64,000 nucleotides of DNA from Berberis thunbergii (GCA_003290165.1 QNQO01002050.1:1-64000), one strand, 5' to 3'; counted from the stretch's first letter, positions 47,501 through 58,993 are shown. Numbers and translations are program-made. The notes: generated by a model not told the origin, from the letters alone.

Positions 47501-48017
47501 AACTTACCATCCCGCAGCTGGAACTGTTATTGTTTATTTTTACTAGGGGTTTATAGAACAAACCACAGCAAGATATTATCAACTCGTATTTGTATTTAGG
47601 ACAAACCACAACAAGATAGAAGGAAAGTAGAAGTTCATTGTAAAACTACATCTAGTACATTTTTCACAAGTAATTAACAACTCATATAGATATTATCGAG
47701 GAGTTATTTTTCAACAAATAAGTAGTACTTTCTTTTAACTGCAAAGAATAAAATCCTGCAGTGCAATAACCATTGCTTGTTTTGTATGAGGAATTATAAA
47801 ACCAAATTTCAATTAAAGTGGGTTCTAATGAAAAATCTCACAAAACCACAATTCCAATTATACTATATAAATAACAGTATACTAGAAGAGAAAAAAAAAG
47901 AAAAAAATAATAATCTGAAAGCGAATGGAAATCTTCCACTAATTGATGCAAAAAACTTGTCGTCAACTAATACTATATAGCATGAGCTGATTAACTACAG
48001 ACTTGAGATCAAAACAA
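47501..48017. other. Harbinger interior, nothing recognised
   Basis: AT-rich, with no domain-bearing frame. The left edge may be intron sequence captured with the LCB2 exon. Confidence 0.45.
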
Positions 48018-48545
48018 ATTTTTTTTTTTCATTCAAACGCTTCTGAAATCCAGAATGCCCGTTTTCATCACGGCCAGTAAATCATTACTATTATTACTAC
48101 CGCCACTACTGGCACTATCACATCTACAACCAAACTCCTTGCTATTCTGCAATCCCAAGCTGCTGCAGAAACAAATACTTGTCCTCGTACCACTCTTTAA
48201 TGGTTGTGCTAAATGTTGATGATAATTAGGGTGGCTAATTTGGAGCCCGGGCAACGTTCATGGCTTAACTTGTTTCCTTATTCATCAGCTGGTGATCCAA
48301 AACCACCCATTATCCTGTAAGTAGTAGTTGCAGTATGATCTTCCTGTTTGGTGATGACCGAAGTTTCAAAAGAGATAGTTTTGAGATTTGAGGTGGCCTT
48401 GTTTATGGTTCAATGAGTTGCTGGGTCAATCCCCCGGTTAAGTAACTTCCTTCTTATATGAGTGTCCCAATAATTCTTGATCTCGTTATCTATTCTTCCT
48501 GGCAATCTTCCAGCGATAAGAGACCATCTGTACAAGTACATCACA
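48018..48545 (-). pseudogene. Captured last exon of a subgroup-4 R2R3-MYB repressor
   Basis: On the minus strand, after a TGTACAG acceptor near 48530, the frame reads [20 protein letters not shown] and [17 protein letters not shown], the second half of the R3 Myb repeat. A stop follows where Arg is expected. Further on, in another frame, LQISHPNYHQ, ICFCSSLGLQNSKEFGC and KTGILDFRSV match the C-terminal region of MYB4-like (subgroup 4) repressors of phenylpropanoid genes, just after their EAR motif. At least one stop and a frameshift are present. It ends at a run of T (A on the coding strand) at 48018-48029. It is the only MYB exon here and is opposite in orientation to the Harbinger genes. 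Confidence 0.82.
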
Positions 48546-48760
48546 ACCACAATAATAGTTGATATCTCTCATGTGACCAAAAAAAAAACTTATTAAATAT
48601 AACATTAGTATTACTATCAAAAACTTGTTTATAAAGTCTATGTGTATGGGTTGAACCTGTTTACATTTCTTAGTTTTGTGACTTATGTTCATTTGGTAAT
48701 TGATATCTATTAGTATATGTTTATCTTGCTTTTGATAATTGATAGGTTATCTTTGTAGGT

Positions 48761-49647
48761 ATGACATTCAAATTACAATGGAGTGATTCGATGGATTTGG
48801 TTTTGATTAGAACATTGGTGGATGAGAGTAATACCGAAGGAAAAAAAAAAGATAATGGGTGGAAGTCAAGCGCACTAGAGCGCGTGGTGGAAGAAATTAA
48901 GAAATCTCACAATATGGTAATTACCCTCGATCATGTCCGGTCAAGGCTGAAGACCTTCAAGAAGCAATATTTAGCAGTCCGAGAAGTTCACAAGCAAAGT
49001 GGGTTTGGATTCGACTATATTAGCAGACTCATCACTGCAGACAACGAAGTGTGGGAAGACTATGTTGCGGTAAGCTTTCTTAAGCATGGTTCAATATGGT
49101 TCGGTAGGACCTCATGCGAGTTATTTTTCAATGTCATTGAGAATGCTAGTTAGAATTTATTGAGAATGTTAGTTTTCTAATCTTTATTGAAAACTTTTCT
49201 CCAACTATTTTTATTTTGTTGATTGTTCTAATCTTTTTGTTAAATTAGATTGTTTTCTCAATTATATTTCTTAACATTGTTTAGGCACACAAGGAAGCAA
49301 AAAAAGTTCGTGGAAAAATCTTTCCATACTATGACGACCTTGCAATCATCATAGGAAATGATCAATCAACTGGCGATTGCTGTATAACAAGTCGTGATGA
49401 TGACAATGTACCCATGGTTGAAGCAAGAAAAAGTGTCCATACAGACACTGGAGACAGGGAAGATGTTGCCTCGGGTTCTACTACATCGTCTCGCAAACGC
49501 AAGCGAACGTGTGACAACGATGATCCCGAGTTTGCTAAGGCCATATCGAGTATATGCAAGGCATTTGAGCAAGCGAGTGCTATGCCTATACGATTGGAAA
49601 CCTTCCCTTGGCAAGAAGTTGAGAAGGCTGTAAGGGTGGTTCCTTAA
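48761..49647 (+). CDS. PIF/Harbinger ORF1: Myb/SANT-like DNA-binding protein, two exons
   Basis: Harbinger elements need a second, Myb-like protein that brings the transposase to the nucleus and to the ends. Exon 1 is 48761-49069 (starts MTFKLQWSDSMDLVLIRTL; ends DNEVWEDYVA) and exon 2 is 49285-49647. The junction GCG/GTAAGC..TTTAG/GCACAC keeps phase 0. The 223-residue product has the Myb_DNA-bind_3-type domain (residues about 5-105, with W7 and a trihelix-like LDHVRSRLKTFKKQY) and a basic RKRKR nuclear-localisation-like stretch in exon 2. There are no internal stops. It is on the same strand as the transposase, about 2.2 kb downstream. Confidence 0.88.
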
Positions 49648-50277
49648 CTTACCAAACGTCAAATTTTAAAAATCATGAGAAAGTTCAATGGGAACATAGA
49701 GCTTGGTACTTTCTTTTTATGATTGACCGAAAAAACAAGGGAGGGTTGAGTTCTTGCAGAGTTGGAGGATAATTAGTTTGGAGCAAAAGTAATTGACATC
49801 TTGTCTTAATTAGTAATCAAAGAGTTAGAAAGTTTGGATTTTATTTAATTGGTGTTTGGGAGTATGGGTTTAGGACTTGTTATTTTTATGTAGTAAACAT
49901 GATTTCATTTTGAAAATTTTAGTCAAAATATATATTGCTAAATTTTTTTTATTAGAATTCTGAATACCAGTATTGAACGTTGATTTCTCATTGAAGATTT
50001 AAGCAGACGTCGAGTTTAAAATTATACTGTAAGGATGTTTTGCAGGAATCAAAATCAAAACCATATTCTAGTTTATATAGAAAAGTAGAATTGTGGGATC
50101 TTCAAAACGGAAATTTAAAAAAAATAATAAAATTCCCATGATTAGTTTTGGGCAACCAAACAATCACAATAGGAATTGTAATCCAATTCCCATGGACAAC
50201 CAAACATCAAAGTTGGTCAAGTCCATGGCATGGGATTCTAATTCCCACCTTAGGATTCCATGCAACCAAACACCATA
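49648..50277. other. Harbinger right subterminal region with an internal copy of the terminus
   Basis: Short GGGAATNNNATTCCCA-type palindromic words and CAACCAAACA motifs are frequent from 50140. GGATTCCATGCAACCAAACA at 50252 repeats, in direct orientation, the true right end at 50536-50560, but lacks the final CCC and the TTA. Confidence 0.6.
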
Positions 50278-50526
50278 GAAATCCATGAGGGGCCATTACA
50301 TTTTAGGCTAAATTGATGTATCACTCCACATCTACCATTTGGTTTTGTGATCAATGGTGGGAATGGAAGTCCCATGAACATGGGAAACACATGCCTTGGG
50401 GGATCAAGGAGTGAGATTCATATGTTCATGAGACTTCCATTCCCACCATTGATCACAAAATCAAATGGTAGGTGTGAAGTGATATATCAATTTAGCCTAA
50501 AATGTAGGGGTCCCCTCATAAATTTC
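50278..50526. repeat. Large foldback (inverted repeat) near the Harbinger right end
   Basis: The left arm 50278-50381 pairs with the right arm 50422-50526 (about 104 bp each, roughly 90% identical by eye) around a 40-bp loop. Shared words include TTTAGGCTAAATTGAT and TGATCAATGGTGGGAATGGA. Transcription through it would give a long hairpin RNA. It lies between the two direct copies of the terminal sequence. Confidence 0.85.
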
Positions 50527-50563
50527 CATGACATAGGATTCCGTGCAACTAAACACACCCTTA

Positions 50564-51260
50564 GTGTCGTGTTATATGGGATGGTGCAGCCATGGTGGAC
50601 CCATATATCCCCCTTCTTCCCCCTTCTTCATTTCAACGGAGTACAAGAGGTTTCTCATATTTGGATTGTGCGAATTTCCTGAACTCTCACTTGTTTTCAT
50701 TTGATTGTTGCGTTAACCTCCCCTCTTCGGTGGCTTCATTTTGGGGGTTATTTGAATTGAAGTTAGTTACTGAATTTCGCTGTCAAATTTGTGTATGCAC
50801 CAAGTGTTCGAGGAAACCACTCAACAAACATTTAGTTGGAATTAACAATGTTCGACAATCCATACAGGAATTAGCAGCCTAGGCTCGTGTTAGGTCTTAT
50901 TCGGCAGGAAATGGGACACATACAATAGATTGCATTGATGAGGAAGGCAACTGGCTCGTGACTTATTCTTCGTCATTGAAAGCGTTAATAATCTAGCAAA
51001 GGTATTTGCTCAACAACAAATATACGATGACTACTTTGTAGGGAGTCTCATTTTCAATGAATGATTTTTCCGAACGATGTCAAATGTTGAGGTCATTGTT
51101 TAACCTAATTATGGAACAAGTTGTACAAGAAAATCCTTACTTTTCGCAACACACAAACACAGTTGGGGAAATTAGATTGTCACCAATTTGAAAATCCCAG
51201 CGGTGATGAGGATTCTTTTATACGGATGTGTTGCTAACTTTGGTGATTGGGGTGCATTAA
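50564..51260 (+). pseudogene. Older ALP1/PIF-Harbinger transposase fragment
   Basis: At about 51025-51250 the + strand gives IYDDYFVGSLIFNE, a stop, FFRTMSNVEVIV, then ENPYFSQ and VMRILLYGCVANFGD in shifting frames. This is the order seen in the N-terminal part of ALP1-like Harbinger transposases (FxRRFRM.., ..PYF.., KxTAAIRMLAYG). It is unlike the transposase at 45277, so it is a different, older element. Its flank (50564 on) continues from 42467 across the younger insertion. Confidence 0.6.
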
Positions 51261-52745
51261 AATCGGTGAGATCACGAATTTTGCCAATAGGATGGTCTTG
51301 ATGGTTGCTCGATGAGGGTTGATGGTTTTTCGTTTTGGTGTTCGACTTTGTTAGACAATAATGCATTTTTCGGCTCAACTTAAAGGCAGATGGCACCAAA
51401 GTTCAAGGGATTTATACCGTTGGTCCAATTTATTGAACGATTTATATAAGGGCATAATAATAGTAATGTAATGCAACTTGCTAAATAACATAAAAGAGAG
51501 GGAATAATTGAATGCAACTTGCTGAAGAACAAAAAAGATAGGGCGGGAGAGGGTCAAGATGATTAGTGGCCCCTCCCTTTAAACACCTTCTCCAAAAAGG
51601 TGTCTAAAGAAAGGGGGCAAAATTGTATTTTCGTCCTCAGGCTGCAGACCCAGGCCCTGTAGAATAACTCCTCTGAAACACTTGTTTTCTTTTAGTTAAA
51701 AATTCATTTGGATGATCAACCAAGGAGTCACAAAAACAATATGCATAAGCAAATGAGCTGCCTATTATTGAAGATATTAGACTTTGACATGATGAAAATT
51801 TATACAAGCATTCAAGATATTTTTATTTAAACAATGGCCGAGTTACAATTGTGAAGTGGGTGTATGATAAGTTTGTAGTTGCATGCATGCAAATACATAT
51901 AAATGGAAAATATTTGCAAAGACTTCATTGTTTTGCATGGGTTTGTTGATGTAGATAATGATTCCCATGCTGAAGTATTTTGGAAGTCAATCATACCACC
52001 TTATCGTTCATAAATTTGTGCACACAACAATCAAATCGGACAACATTTGTTTGGTTTATTGCCACAAAACTCACAATCTGCTAGTGTTACCGATTTGAAA
52101 TTCAACATCCTAAGCCCAAAATTTTCCTTATTTCAGTTTAGGTAGCAATTGAAGTACCTTGTACAAATTTTGAGAAAAATATATTAGTTTAAAATAACGA
52201 AGGCAAGAAATATCAAGAAACAATAAAAAATGTATACAGAGGAAATCAAAATAAATAAAATAAGAACGTATGCAATTTTGAAATAATATAATAATGGCGC
52301 ATCAGGCCTGGCTCTCTACCATTCAATATTCTTGAAATACGCATAATACCACATCTTGAGAATTGGGAATGGTAGAGAGCTAGGTCTGGCACAGATCTGG
52401 CGCACCAAGCCATGTTCCCTAGGCTAACTCTAGAGAGAATCAATGTTGAAATGGATGGAATCCTTGGGTCTTCCTTGGAAATCGAGTGTTGAAAAATGGA
52501 AATCCTTTATTTATTTATAAAGGTACACGAAACCCTCTCAAGAGAAACCACATTCTCCCTAGGGTGGAGAGACGATGATGAGCTTGTTAAAGGTCCACTA
52601 TTTTGCATGTCTCTTTATGTTTTCCTTTAGAACGGTGATGCATTCAAATATGTCCTAAAAATTTGAGCTGCAAAACAAGGTTAGGCTATCAAAGATCACA
52701 TGTTTGGTGGCTGAAGGCACTCTAATGCTTAAGTCAGTTTACTGT
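51261..52745. other. Intergenic sequence, nothing recognised
   Basis: About 1.5 kb without a domain-bearing frame. A small inverted repeat (ACACCTTCTCCAAAAAGGTGT, at about 51579) and another near 52305-52385 (GGTAGAGAGC paired with GCTCTCTACC) may be ends of MITE remnants. No target duplications were confirmed. Confidence 0.45.
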
Positions 52746-53650
52746 CACTACAACACAATTGGCTTTTAATAGCATTTGAGCATAGCATTTTTGATATTTA
52801 TGCTATGATAAGTGTAGTTTTAATCACAATGCATTATAAAAACGCTATTGAATATGGGGCGGGAGATCGAAAACCGCTCAAAACTTTTCACCAAAAGCAA
52901 AAACAGAACGCGCGCCTCTCACTCCCTCCTTCCCTCTCGCTCATGTTGCCCTCTCTCCCACTCTATCCATCTCTCAGTCTTCTTCTCTACTCTCTCCATT
53001 TTCGTTTCTAGCCTTTCCTCTCTATTTATCTGCTTCCATTTCTCAATTGATTTGGAGTTAGGGTTATTGAAGGTCCCAATTTTTATCTGCAACTACAGAA
53101 TGTCTGAAGTGTTTATTGTTATCTGGCTTCTAAATTCCTCTTTTGAAGCGGGAATTCGAAGGTTTTGCTTTCAAAATTTGAGACTACAAGTTCATTTTGG
53201 CAGAAGTGACTCTGCATTTGCGCTGAGCTTCAGAGAATTGAAGGTTTGCATAAAAAAACTCTCTTCTGTTCATTTTTTCAATGCAATTGTTAAAAAAATT
53301 TGTTTTTTTTTCTTCTTCTCTCTCTCACTCTATAGGTAGGGACTAGAGAGGAAGGAGGAAGTATAGTACCCAATCCTCACACAACACACCACACCACACC
53401 AGCTGCTGCTACAACCTCTTGGTATCTTCCCTCTCTCCAATTCTCACCTGCGATGTCTGTTTGTTGTTCTCTCTGTGCTACTCATGTGGCCATCTTTCGA
53501 TTGTATACTAGCAGACCAAGTATTTGTCGTTGTTCCCTTGATGAAAACTAAGAAGTCAAGAGTAAATTCGTTGTTCTTATATCTCTGTGTATTTGAGTTT
53601 TGTAGTGCAAGAGATGTTTCATGAAATTGATTTCAATCTCTTTAGGTTGT

Positions 53651-55372
53651 TTTCTATTGCCATTTCCTAATTTGCTACTGGTGAAGCACACTACTTCTTT
53701 GAGGAGGATTTATCGGAAACCAATTGACACGCTTGAAGAAGTAACCACTGGTGTGATTTATCTCCCTTTGTGTTTTAATTCTTCCATTTTCTTGTCATAT
53801 ACTTTTGTAAAATTTCTTAATCAATACGACCTTTGGTAATGTTGCTATAGGGATGGCAAATTTGGTTGTTTACTGCATCCACCTTTGCCAAAACATTCAA
53901 GTGTCTTGATTCACAAGGAATCAAACCTGCTGTTCTTTACCCAACAGTCAACCTTGAGCAGTTTGATGAGCCCTCTGCTTATAAGTAACCAACAAACTTT
54001 ATTATCCCCTGGCATCTTATAGTAAAACATCGAATATGTTCTTAAATGGCTTTTGTATTTAAATCTAAGATTTGTGCTTTTTTTGTAGCTTGAATTTCCT
54101 ATCAATAAACCGCTTTGATAGAAAAAGAACATTGCTTTAGCAATATCTTCATTTGCAATGCTCCGTGTCCACGAAAAAGATGTTTTTCAAGGTCAAGGCT
54201 TGGCGAAGGTTTCCCTGACAATTGCTGGTAAACATCTTTGCATATTTTTCATTTTTGCTAAAGGACAGGTCTAGGTTGACATGTTAAGAGAATTCTGAAT
54301 CTATACTGCAAATGCTTGTTTATTTTAAATTTTCATCAGCAGTACATGTTTATCTATGCTTCAATAATTATTTGTCAAATATATTATTATAAGTGCTTGC
54401 CAATTAACCTTTTAACCTGAAATTCTCATCAATCTTAATCTAAAAAGAACCTATTTGCTGGCCTAAGGCTCACCCTATAAGAAGTGATTCCTATTTCCTA
54501 ATATGACATATCTATCTTGTCTTCAACATTTGGTTTTTCTTAGTTGTGCAGATGGAAATGATTCCTCTAGTACCGTAGTATGGCTTTAAAATACATATTT
54601 TTTAATATTAACTTATTTTTTGGTTTTATTGATTTTTTTTTCAGTTCCCTGATAATTTTAGAGAAGCTTATGGTCCAATGATATTATTTTTAAGCATGCT
54701 TAATTTGAGAGCATGATGCAACCAAAGCTTTTGTACAATTTATTTCCCCAAGGAGAGTCTTCATGTTTTTTAATTCCTGATTTTTGCATCATGTTGATTG
54801 CAAAGAGAAATGTGGAGGTATTTTGGTTCCACTTATTGCATTCTTTCACGCACCTCTAAACATCACACTGAACTTGCTTTCCTCAGACTAATGCTCTTAT
54901 CCAAAGAGAATTGTGATATCATAGTAATTTGTGGATGGTATTCTCTGATGTCTGATAGATTGGGTATTTCACAGATATTCATCTCTCATTTAGTTACATA
55001 TCCTAGTGTTTTATGGTCCATTTGCATTTGTATGAGATGAACTTTTGATTTCATGCGTTGTCAATACAGGTGGATTTGATAGTCGCTTACGGGAGAATGT
55101 GGAGTATCTGGAGGAACTGAAGAGCTTAGCAGACAAGGAAAGAGTCTCGGATAGGGTTAACTTCATTACATCCTGCTCAACAGCAGAAAGAAATGATCTC
55201 CTATCTCAGTGCTTGTGTGTTCTATATACGCCGGAGGTGAGAAAAATCTTTTTTTGTTTCTCATGTGATTAGAATTAGAAAGCTGGCAACAAAGACCAAC
55301 ATATTACTTTAAACAAGTGTAGGACGAGCACGTTGGAATTGTTCCGCTGGAGGCAATAGCTGCTACTAAACC
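53651..55372 (+). pseudogene. ALG2: ALG2-like mannosyltransferase pseudogene fragments
   Basis: ALG2 adds the second and third mannoses to the dolichol-linked N-glycan precursor on the ER face. Exons in order: 53651-53748 (LLLVKHTTSLRRIYRKPIDT.. after a frameshift), 53852-53978 (TASTFAKTF.. GIKPAVLYPTVN; a few residues lost before it), 54089-54227 (LSINRFDRKR, a 1-bp deletion, then LAISSFAML), 55070-55236 (GGFDSRLRENVEYLEELKSL.. to CLCVLYTPE) and 55323-55372 (DEHVGIVPLEAIAATKP). Splice sites remain, so it is a genomic copy. The N-terminal part and everything after the catalytic EX7E-like segment are missing. Frameshifts make it non-functional. Confidence 0.85.
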
Positions 55373-55865
55373 TCGTTTTTTCTTTTTAAATTTTACTTTA
55401 ATAAATCCTTAGCCCAAGTGTTATGTATCTGCTGAATATTACAAGATTTGATTTTGTGGTAATTTTATTGTTTGTGAACTTACCAAGTCCTCAGCATGAG
55501 CAGACTAGGTGGAGCTGGTGCAGTGGCACAGCTTGTTGTTGACGTACCACTTTCATCAGTTGAGGTAATTGAAATTAAAAAAATGAATCAATCATGTGCT
55601 TTTTTATTCCCCTTTGTTCTATGTTTTGAATTCATATAATGTTGGATACCTGTTCCTTGGTTTTTATATTAAATTTTGAACTTTTTGTGTTATGATCCAT
55701 GTATATCTCATCATCATCTGGTTTGAACTCAAGATTGTTTTTGTTTTAAAAAGTTTATTGTAGTGGGTGCATCTATTTATTATTTGAAGGTGCCATATTG
55801 GATGCAACTATAGAGGATGGTTTTGTATGCATCTAATTGTCTTTTGTGTGTGCTTGCATAAAAAA

Positions 55866-57147
55866 GGGTGGAGGCGGTGAAGGTGGAGACAATCAGACAA
55901 CAATTAGCCTAAAAAAAGTGAAGGGAGGTGAAGCAAAACGAATTAAGGTAAATAGATATTTGAATGGTTTTATGTTACACTACTGATTTACCCTTCTGAT
56001 TTAGTCTAAAACTGACTGATCCAAAATGTTGACAATAACTCAATCAAGTTTCAACTTCTTTAGCAAATCCATCAAATGATACTGAAGGTCGAACGTGGTC
56101 TTTCTCATTCAAGAGCCACTCTATTAGCAGACTTTCTCCACATATCAAGTGATCATAGGATGTGAACATCCGAGTAATTTCCTAATGAAATGATAATGAC
56201 GCATTCCAATGCCTTAAAAAAGCTTTAGGATCTCAACATTCCATCATATGCTTAGTTAGTTAAGATGTCTTTTCCATCATATGCAAACTACCTTTTCCAA
56301 CGTTGAGATGTCTTTTCTACTAAATACGGTGTCTTAACCTGATGTGAGATCTTCTGATTTCTTTGTAGTCCTTTCTCCCTTTAGAGGTTCCACGAGTTTT
56401 GGGTTAGGTTGGACCATATTATTGTAAATATATTCGTTTTTGGAAACTCAATAATCTAATTCTTCTGGCTTACTAGTTTTTTTTGGGGTTATCATGTCTA
56501 CACTAGGCATGCCAATGACTGTTAGCATTCTAAGTTTTTTTTATTGTTCAAATATATGTTGGCACTTGATTGATACAGGGATCTTCAAAAAAAGAAAAAT
56601 CCAATGGTTTTAAGTGGGGGAACTGTAAAGATAAAAACAGTAAGGCTCCAAAAGTTCATGGCATGCTAGATGAGGATGCTGCAGCAACAAAAATTCAAAC
56701 TGCATATCGAGGATACAAGGTATGTGGCTACATATGAAATCAATAAAAATGATCTATCATTCAGGTTCCAACATCTCATCAATTCCCTTGCTTTGTTTAG
56801 ATTTATTGTAAGTTGTTTTTGCTCAGTTTGATGGCTGTATTGGCTGCCATCTTATGAAGTGTGATTTACCATATTGTACATGTTCTACATATAAGCGTAA
56901 TATCTTCATCTATAGCAGGCTAGAAAAATTTTGTGGCATTTAAAGGGAGTAGTACGATTCAAGGATTTGGCCCTAGGTAACACTGTTACAAAACAAACAT
57001 CTATAGCCTCAAATTATATCCATACATGGAGCAAACTACAAAACCAGATCCGAGCTCGTCGACAGGGGTATGGTGATAGAAGGTCGAATCAGACAAAGGA
57101 AATTAGAGAATCAATTGAAACTTGAGACAAAGCTTCATGACTTGGAG
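55866..57147 (+). pseudogene. IQ-domain (IQD) protein fragment
   Basis: IQD proteins are plant calmodulin-binding scaffold proteins. Exons: 55866-55947 (TTISLKKVKGGEAKRIK, like the basic IQD N-terminus), 56579-56719 (EDAAATKIQTAYRGYK, first half of the IQ motif) and 56919-57147 (ARKILWHLKGVVRFKDLALG, then VTKQTSIASNYIHTWSKLQN, and QIRARR). The intron inside the IQ motif (YRGYK / ARK) is the position conserved in the family. Near 57098 a frameshift interrupts the sequence before ETKLHDLE, which precedes a donor. The rest of the protein is absent or unrecognised. Same strand as the ALG2 fragments, beginning about 500 bp after them. Confidence 0.82.
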
Positions 57148-57640
57148 GTAATACAAGTTTCTTATTCACCTGTGATTATTTACCGAAGCTAAATTCTCAT
57201 CAAATACTAATAAGAAGGCCAACAAGAAAGGTATTGCTTGTTTGTGATCCTATTTTTATTTTAGTCTACTTCTTTACTAGTGACTGACATTTGTGAAACC
57301 TTGCAACTTGCTTGACCGTTGATCTCCTTTTCATATGGACGTCGTTAATCAGACTGGTATCCTGGGCCTTTGGGGAGAAAGAGTGGATTCACATCTTACT
57401 TTTATGGAGAGTATAAAATGAAAATGATGTGGACAATGGAGGCTATGCACCCTTGGCAGGCAAGGGTGAATTAGGTATCAATAAATATGCATGGACTGCA
57501 GACGGTTCTTAGAAAACTCAATATCCTGCACAGGTATTACATCTATACATTTTATCCATTTGGATCTACTTAAAACTTATATATGGTTCAAAGATGCTTA
57601 TGTGTCTAAACCTGATGATGTTTAATTTGCAAAGGTGCAT
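57148..57640. other. Sequence between IQD and coiled-coil fragments, nothing recognised
   Basis: About 490 bp, probably intron remains and a poorly conserved exon near 57410-57530. No protein was recognised. Confidence 0.4.
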
Positions 57641-58925
57641 GTTCATATTCGAAAATAATGCAAACCCTTAGCAGAAGAACAGTACAAGCAAATATTAGCT
57701 GATAACTACTACGGGCAGGGTCATCACTTTTGGTTTGAGTTGGATCATGCCCAAACAGGAGCATTGCTCTCGTTGTTTGAAATTTTTTTTGATGTATACT
57801 GTGCCACATATGCTCCTATCCAAAGAACTACTCACAGAGCTTTTAATAATGTCAATAGGAGGCATGAAGTTTCATATAAAGAGCGCATGGGAAGGGAGGA
57901 AAAATGTGTATACGAGAGACTCGAACGCATTGCACTCAATAAGGGAAGTCTACATATTTCTGCTGAGAATGATAGAAAAGAAGTTGTTGTGCCATCTACG
58001 GTCACTAAAACATGCTCGGGGAACGCGTCAGCTAACTCTTTTAGTTTTCTATCTAAAATCAACCAGGTAATTAATTAGGCTGTGGAATTTGTAACACATT
58101 TTGAAATAATTTACTTTTGTTCAAATATTTATTCTTCAATTTATTTATGCATTTGAGGCAAGAAATGAATGAGTTGAAGGCATTTTCAATGGAAAAAGAA
58201 AGAAAGATATGTGTTCTGGAGATAGAAATGGTATTCTTCCTTTACATGCTTATGCTCTAATCATTTTTAACTTCTAATTGAATGCCCATTCACTTTTTAT
58301 CGATTTTTTGAAGTGATTGCATATGAAGTTAGAAGTTTTTAGTTTGCTTATTTGATGTCAGTTGGGTATTAAACCTCCTGAAATTGGAGATGGATGTTCA
58401 TTCCTTAGATATGTTTGCCTTTCACAAATGCGTGAAGCTCTGAAACCTAGTAGTAGTGCGCATTAAGATGAACTACAACCTTTGGGTTTCTGGATTTTAT
58501 TACAACCATAAGGGATCTTAACGAGGATTGAAGAAATTATAGTAAATTAAGATTGTTACCACCAATGTCGAATTTGAATGTTAGATTAAAGTTTTTCTAG
58601 ATCTTATAGATAATGAGTCTCCAAATTGTGTTGCAGTACTTTTAACTTTCAAGTATTTGCTTGACTTTTTCTTTTTTCTTTTTTTTCTTTTCTTTTAATG
58701 TCGTTCATCACCAACAGAGAAGATTCTTCTGGTTGCTTTTTTGTTTGATAAATTACAATAACAAGTTGTGAACTTGTGGTAATTGCATATTCATGCTGTC
58801 TGTTGCTTTATTCTATACCACTACAATTATTTTCTGAACTAATTGAACTCTTATGTCAGGCTAGTTCACATATGGAGTTTCAGCAATTGAGGCATCGTGT
58901 AGTGTCATTGGAAATCAGTTGAAGG
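57641..58925 (+). pseudogene. Unidentified gene fragment with coiled-coil-like exons
   Basis: An open frame at 57740-58078 reads PIQRTTHRAFNNVNRRHEVS.. and ERLERIALNKGSLH. Later acceptor-led segments at about 58157-58229 (EMNELKAFSMEKERKICVLE) and 58861-58902 (SHMEFQQLRHRVVSLE) look like heptad-repeat coiled coil. The final segment ends in a stop. I do not recognise the family. It is on the same strand as the ALG2 and IQD fragments and ends about 40 bp before the next CACTA terminus. Confidence 0.4.
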
Positions 58926-58993
58926 GCTCTTCCAGAGTGTGTGATGATGAAATGTCAGGCCACCAACCACTACACCAAAAGGCCAGTTTAGCT

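Larger units (their letters stand above)
42468..50560 (+). mobile_element. PIF/Harbinger DNA transposon with captured gene fragments, 8093 bp
   Basis: Terminal inverted repeats GGGTGTGTTTGGTTGCAC (left) and GTGCAACTAAACACACCC (right) match at 17 of 18 bases and are flanked by TTA on both sides (42465-42467, 50561-50563), the 3-bp target duplication typical of the superfamily. It encodes both proteins known for autonomous members: a DDE transposase (45277-46580) and a Myb/SANT-like protein (48761-49647), both on +. Between them lie an LCB2 exon (+) and an R2R3-MYB exon (-). The right end contains a large foldback and a second copy of the terminus. Confidence 0.92.
52746..58967 (+). mobile_element. 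Possible Pack-CACTA element: CACTA 5' terminus followed by host gene fragments
   Basis: CACTACAACACAATTGGC at 52746 is a CACTA-superfamily 5' end. It is followed to about 52860 by subterminal copies of ATAGCATTT / TGCTATGA motifs, a GGGCGGGAG box and a CT-rich leader (52900-53030), the same plan as the CACTA end at 58968. No transposase is seen. Instead the + strand carries ALG2, IQ-domain and coiled-coil gene exons. A matching 3' end (..TAGTG) and a 3-bp target duplication were not identified, so the right limit given is only the start of the next element. Membership of the gene fragments in the element is inferred. Confidence 0.55.

Noticed and set aside
42468..50274. Harbinger right end at the inner terminus copy near 50274.
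   Set aside because: The inner copy lacks the final CCC and is followed by ATA, whereas the outer copy at 50560 has the full end and TTA matching the left side.
52746..53607. A short complete CACTA element ending at TTTTGTAGTG (53598-53607).
   Set aside because: Only about eight terminal bases match in inverse, the flanking triplets differ (TGT and CAA), and no subterminal repeats occur at the right side.
53651..55372. A functional ALG2 gene.
   Set aside because: Frameshifts in at least two exons, lost residues at the start of one exon, and no N- or C-terminal exons.
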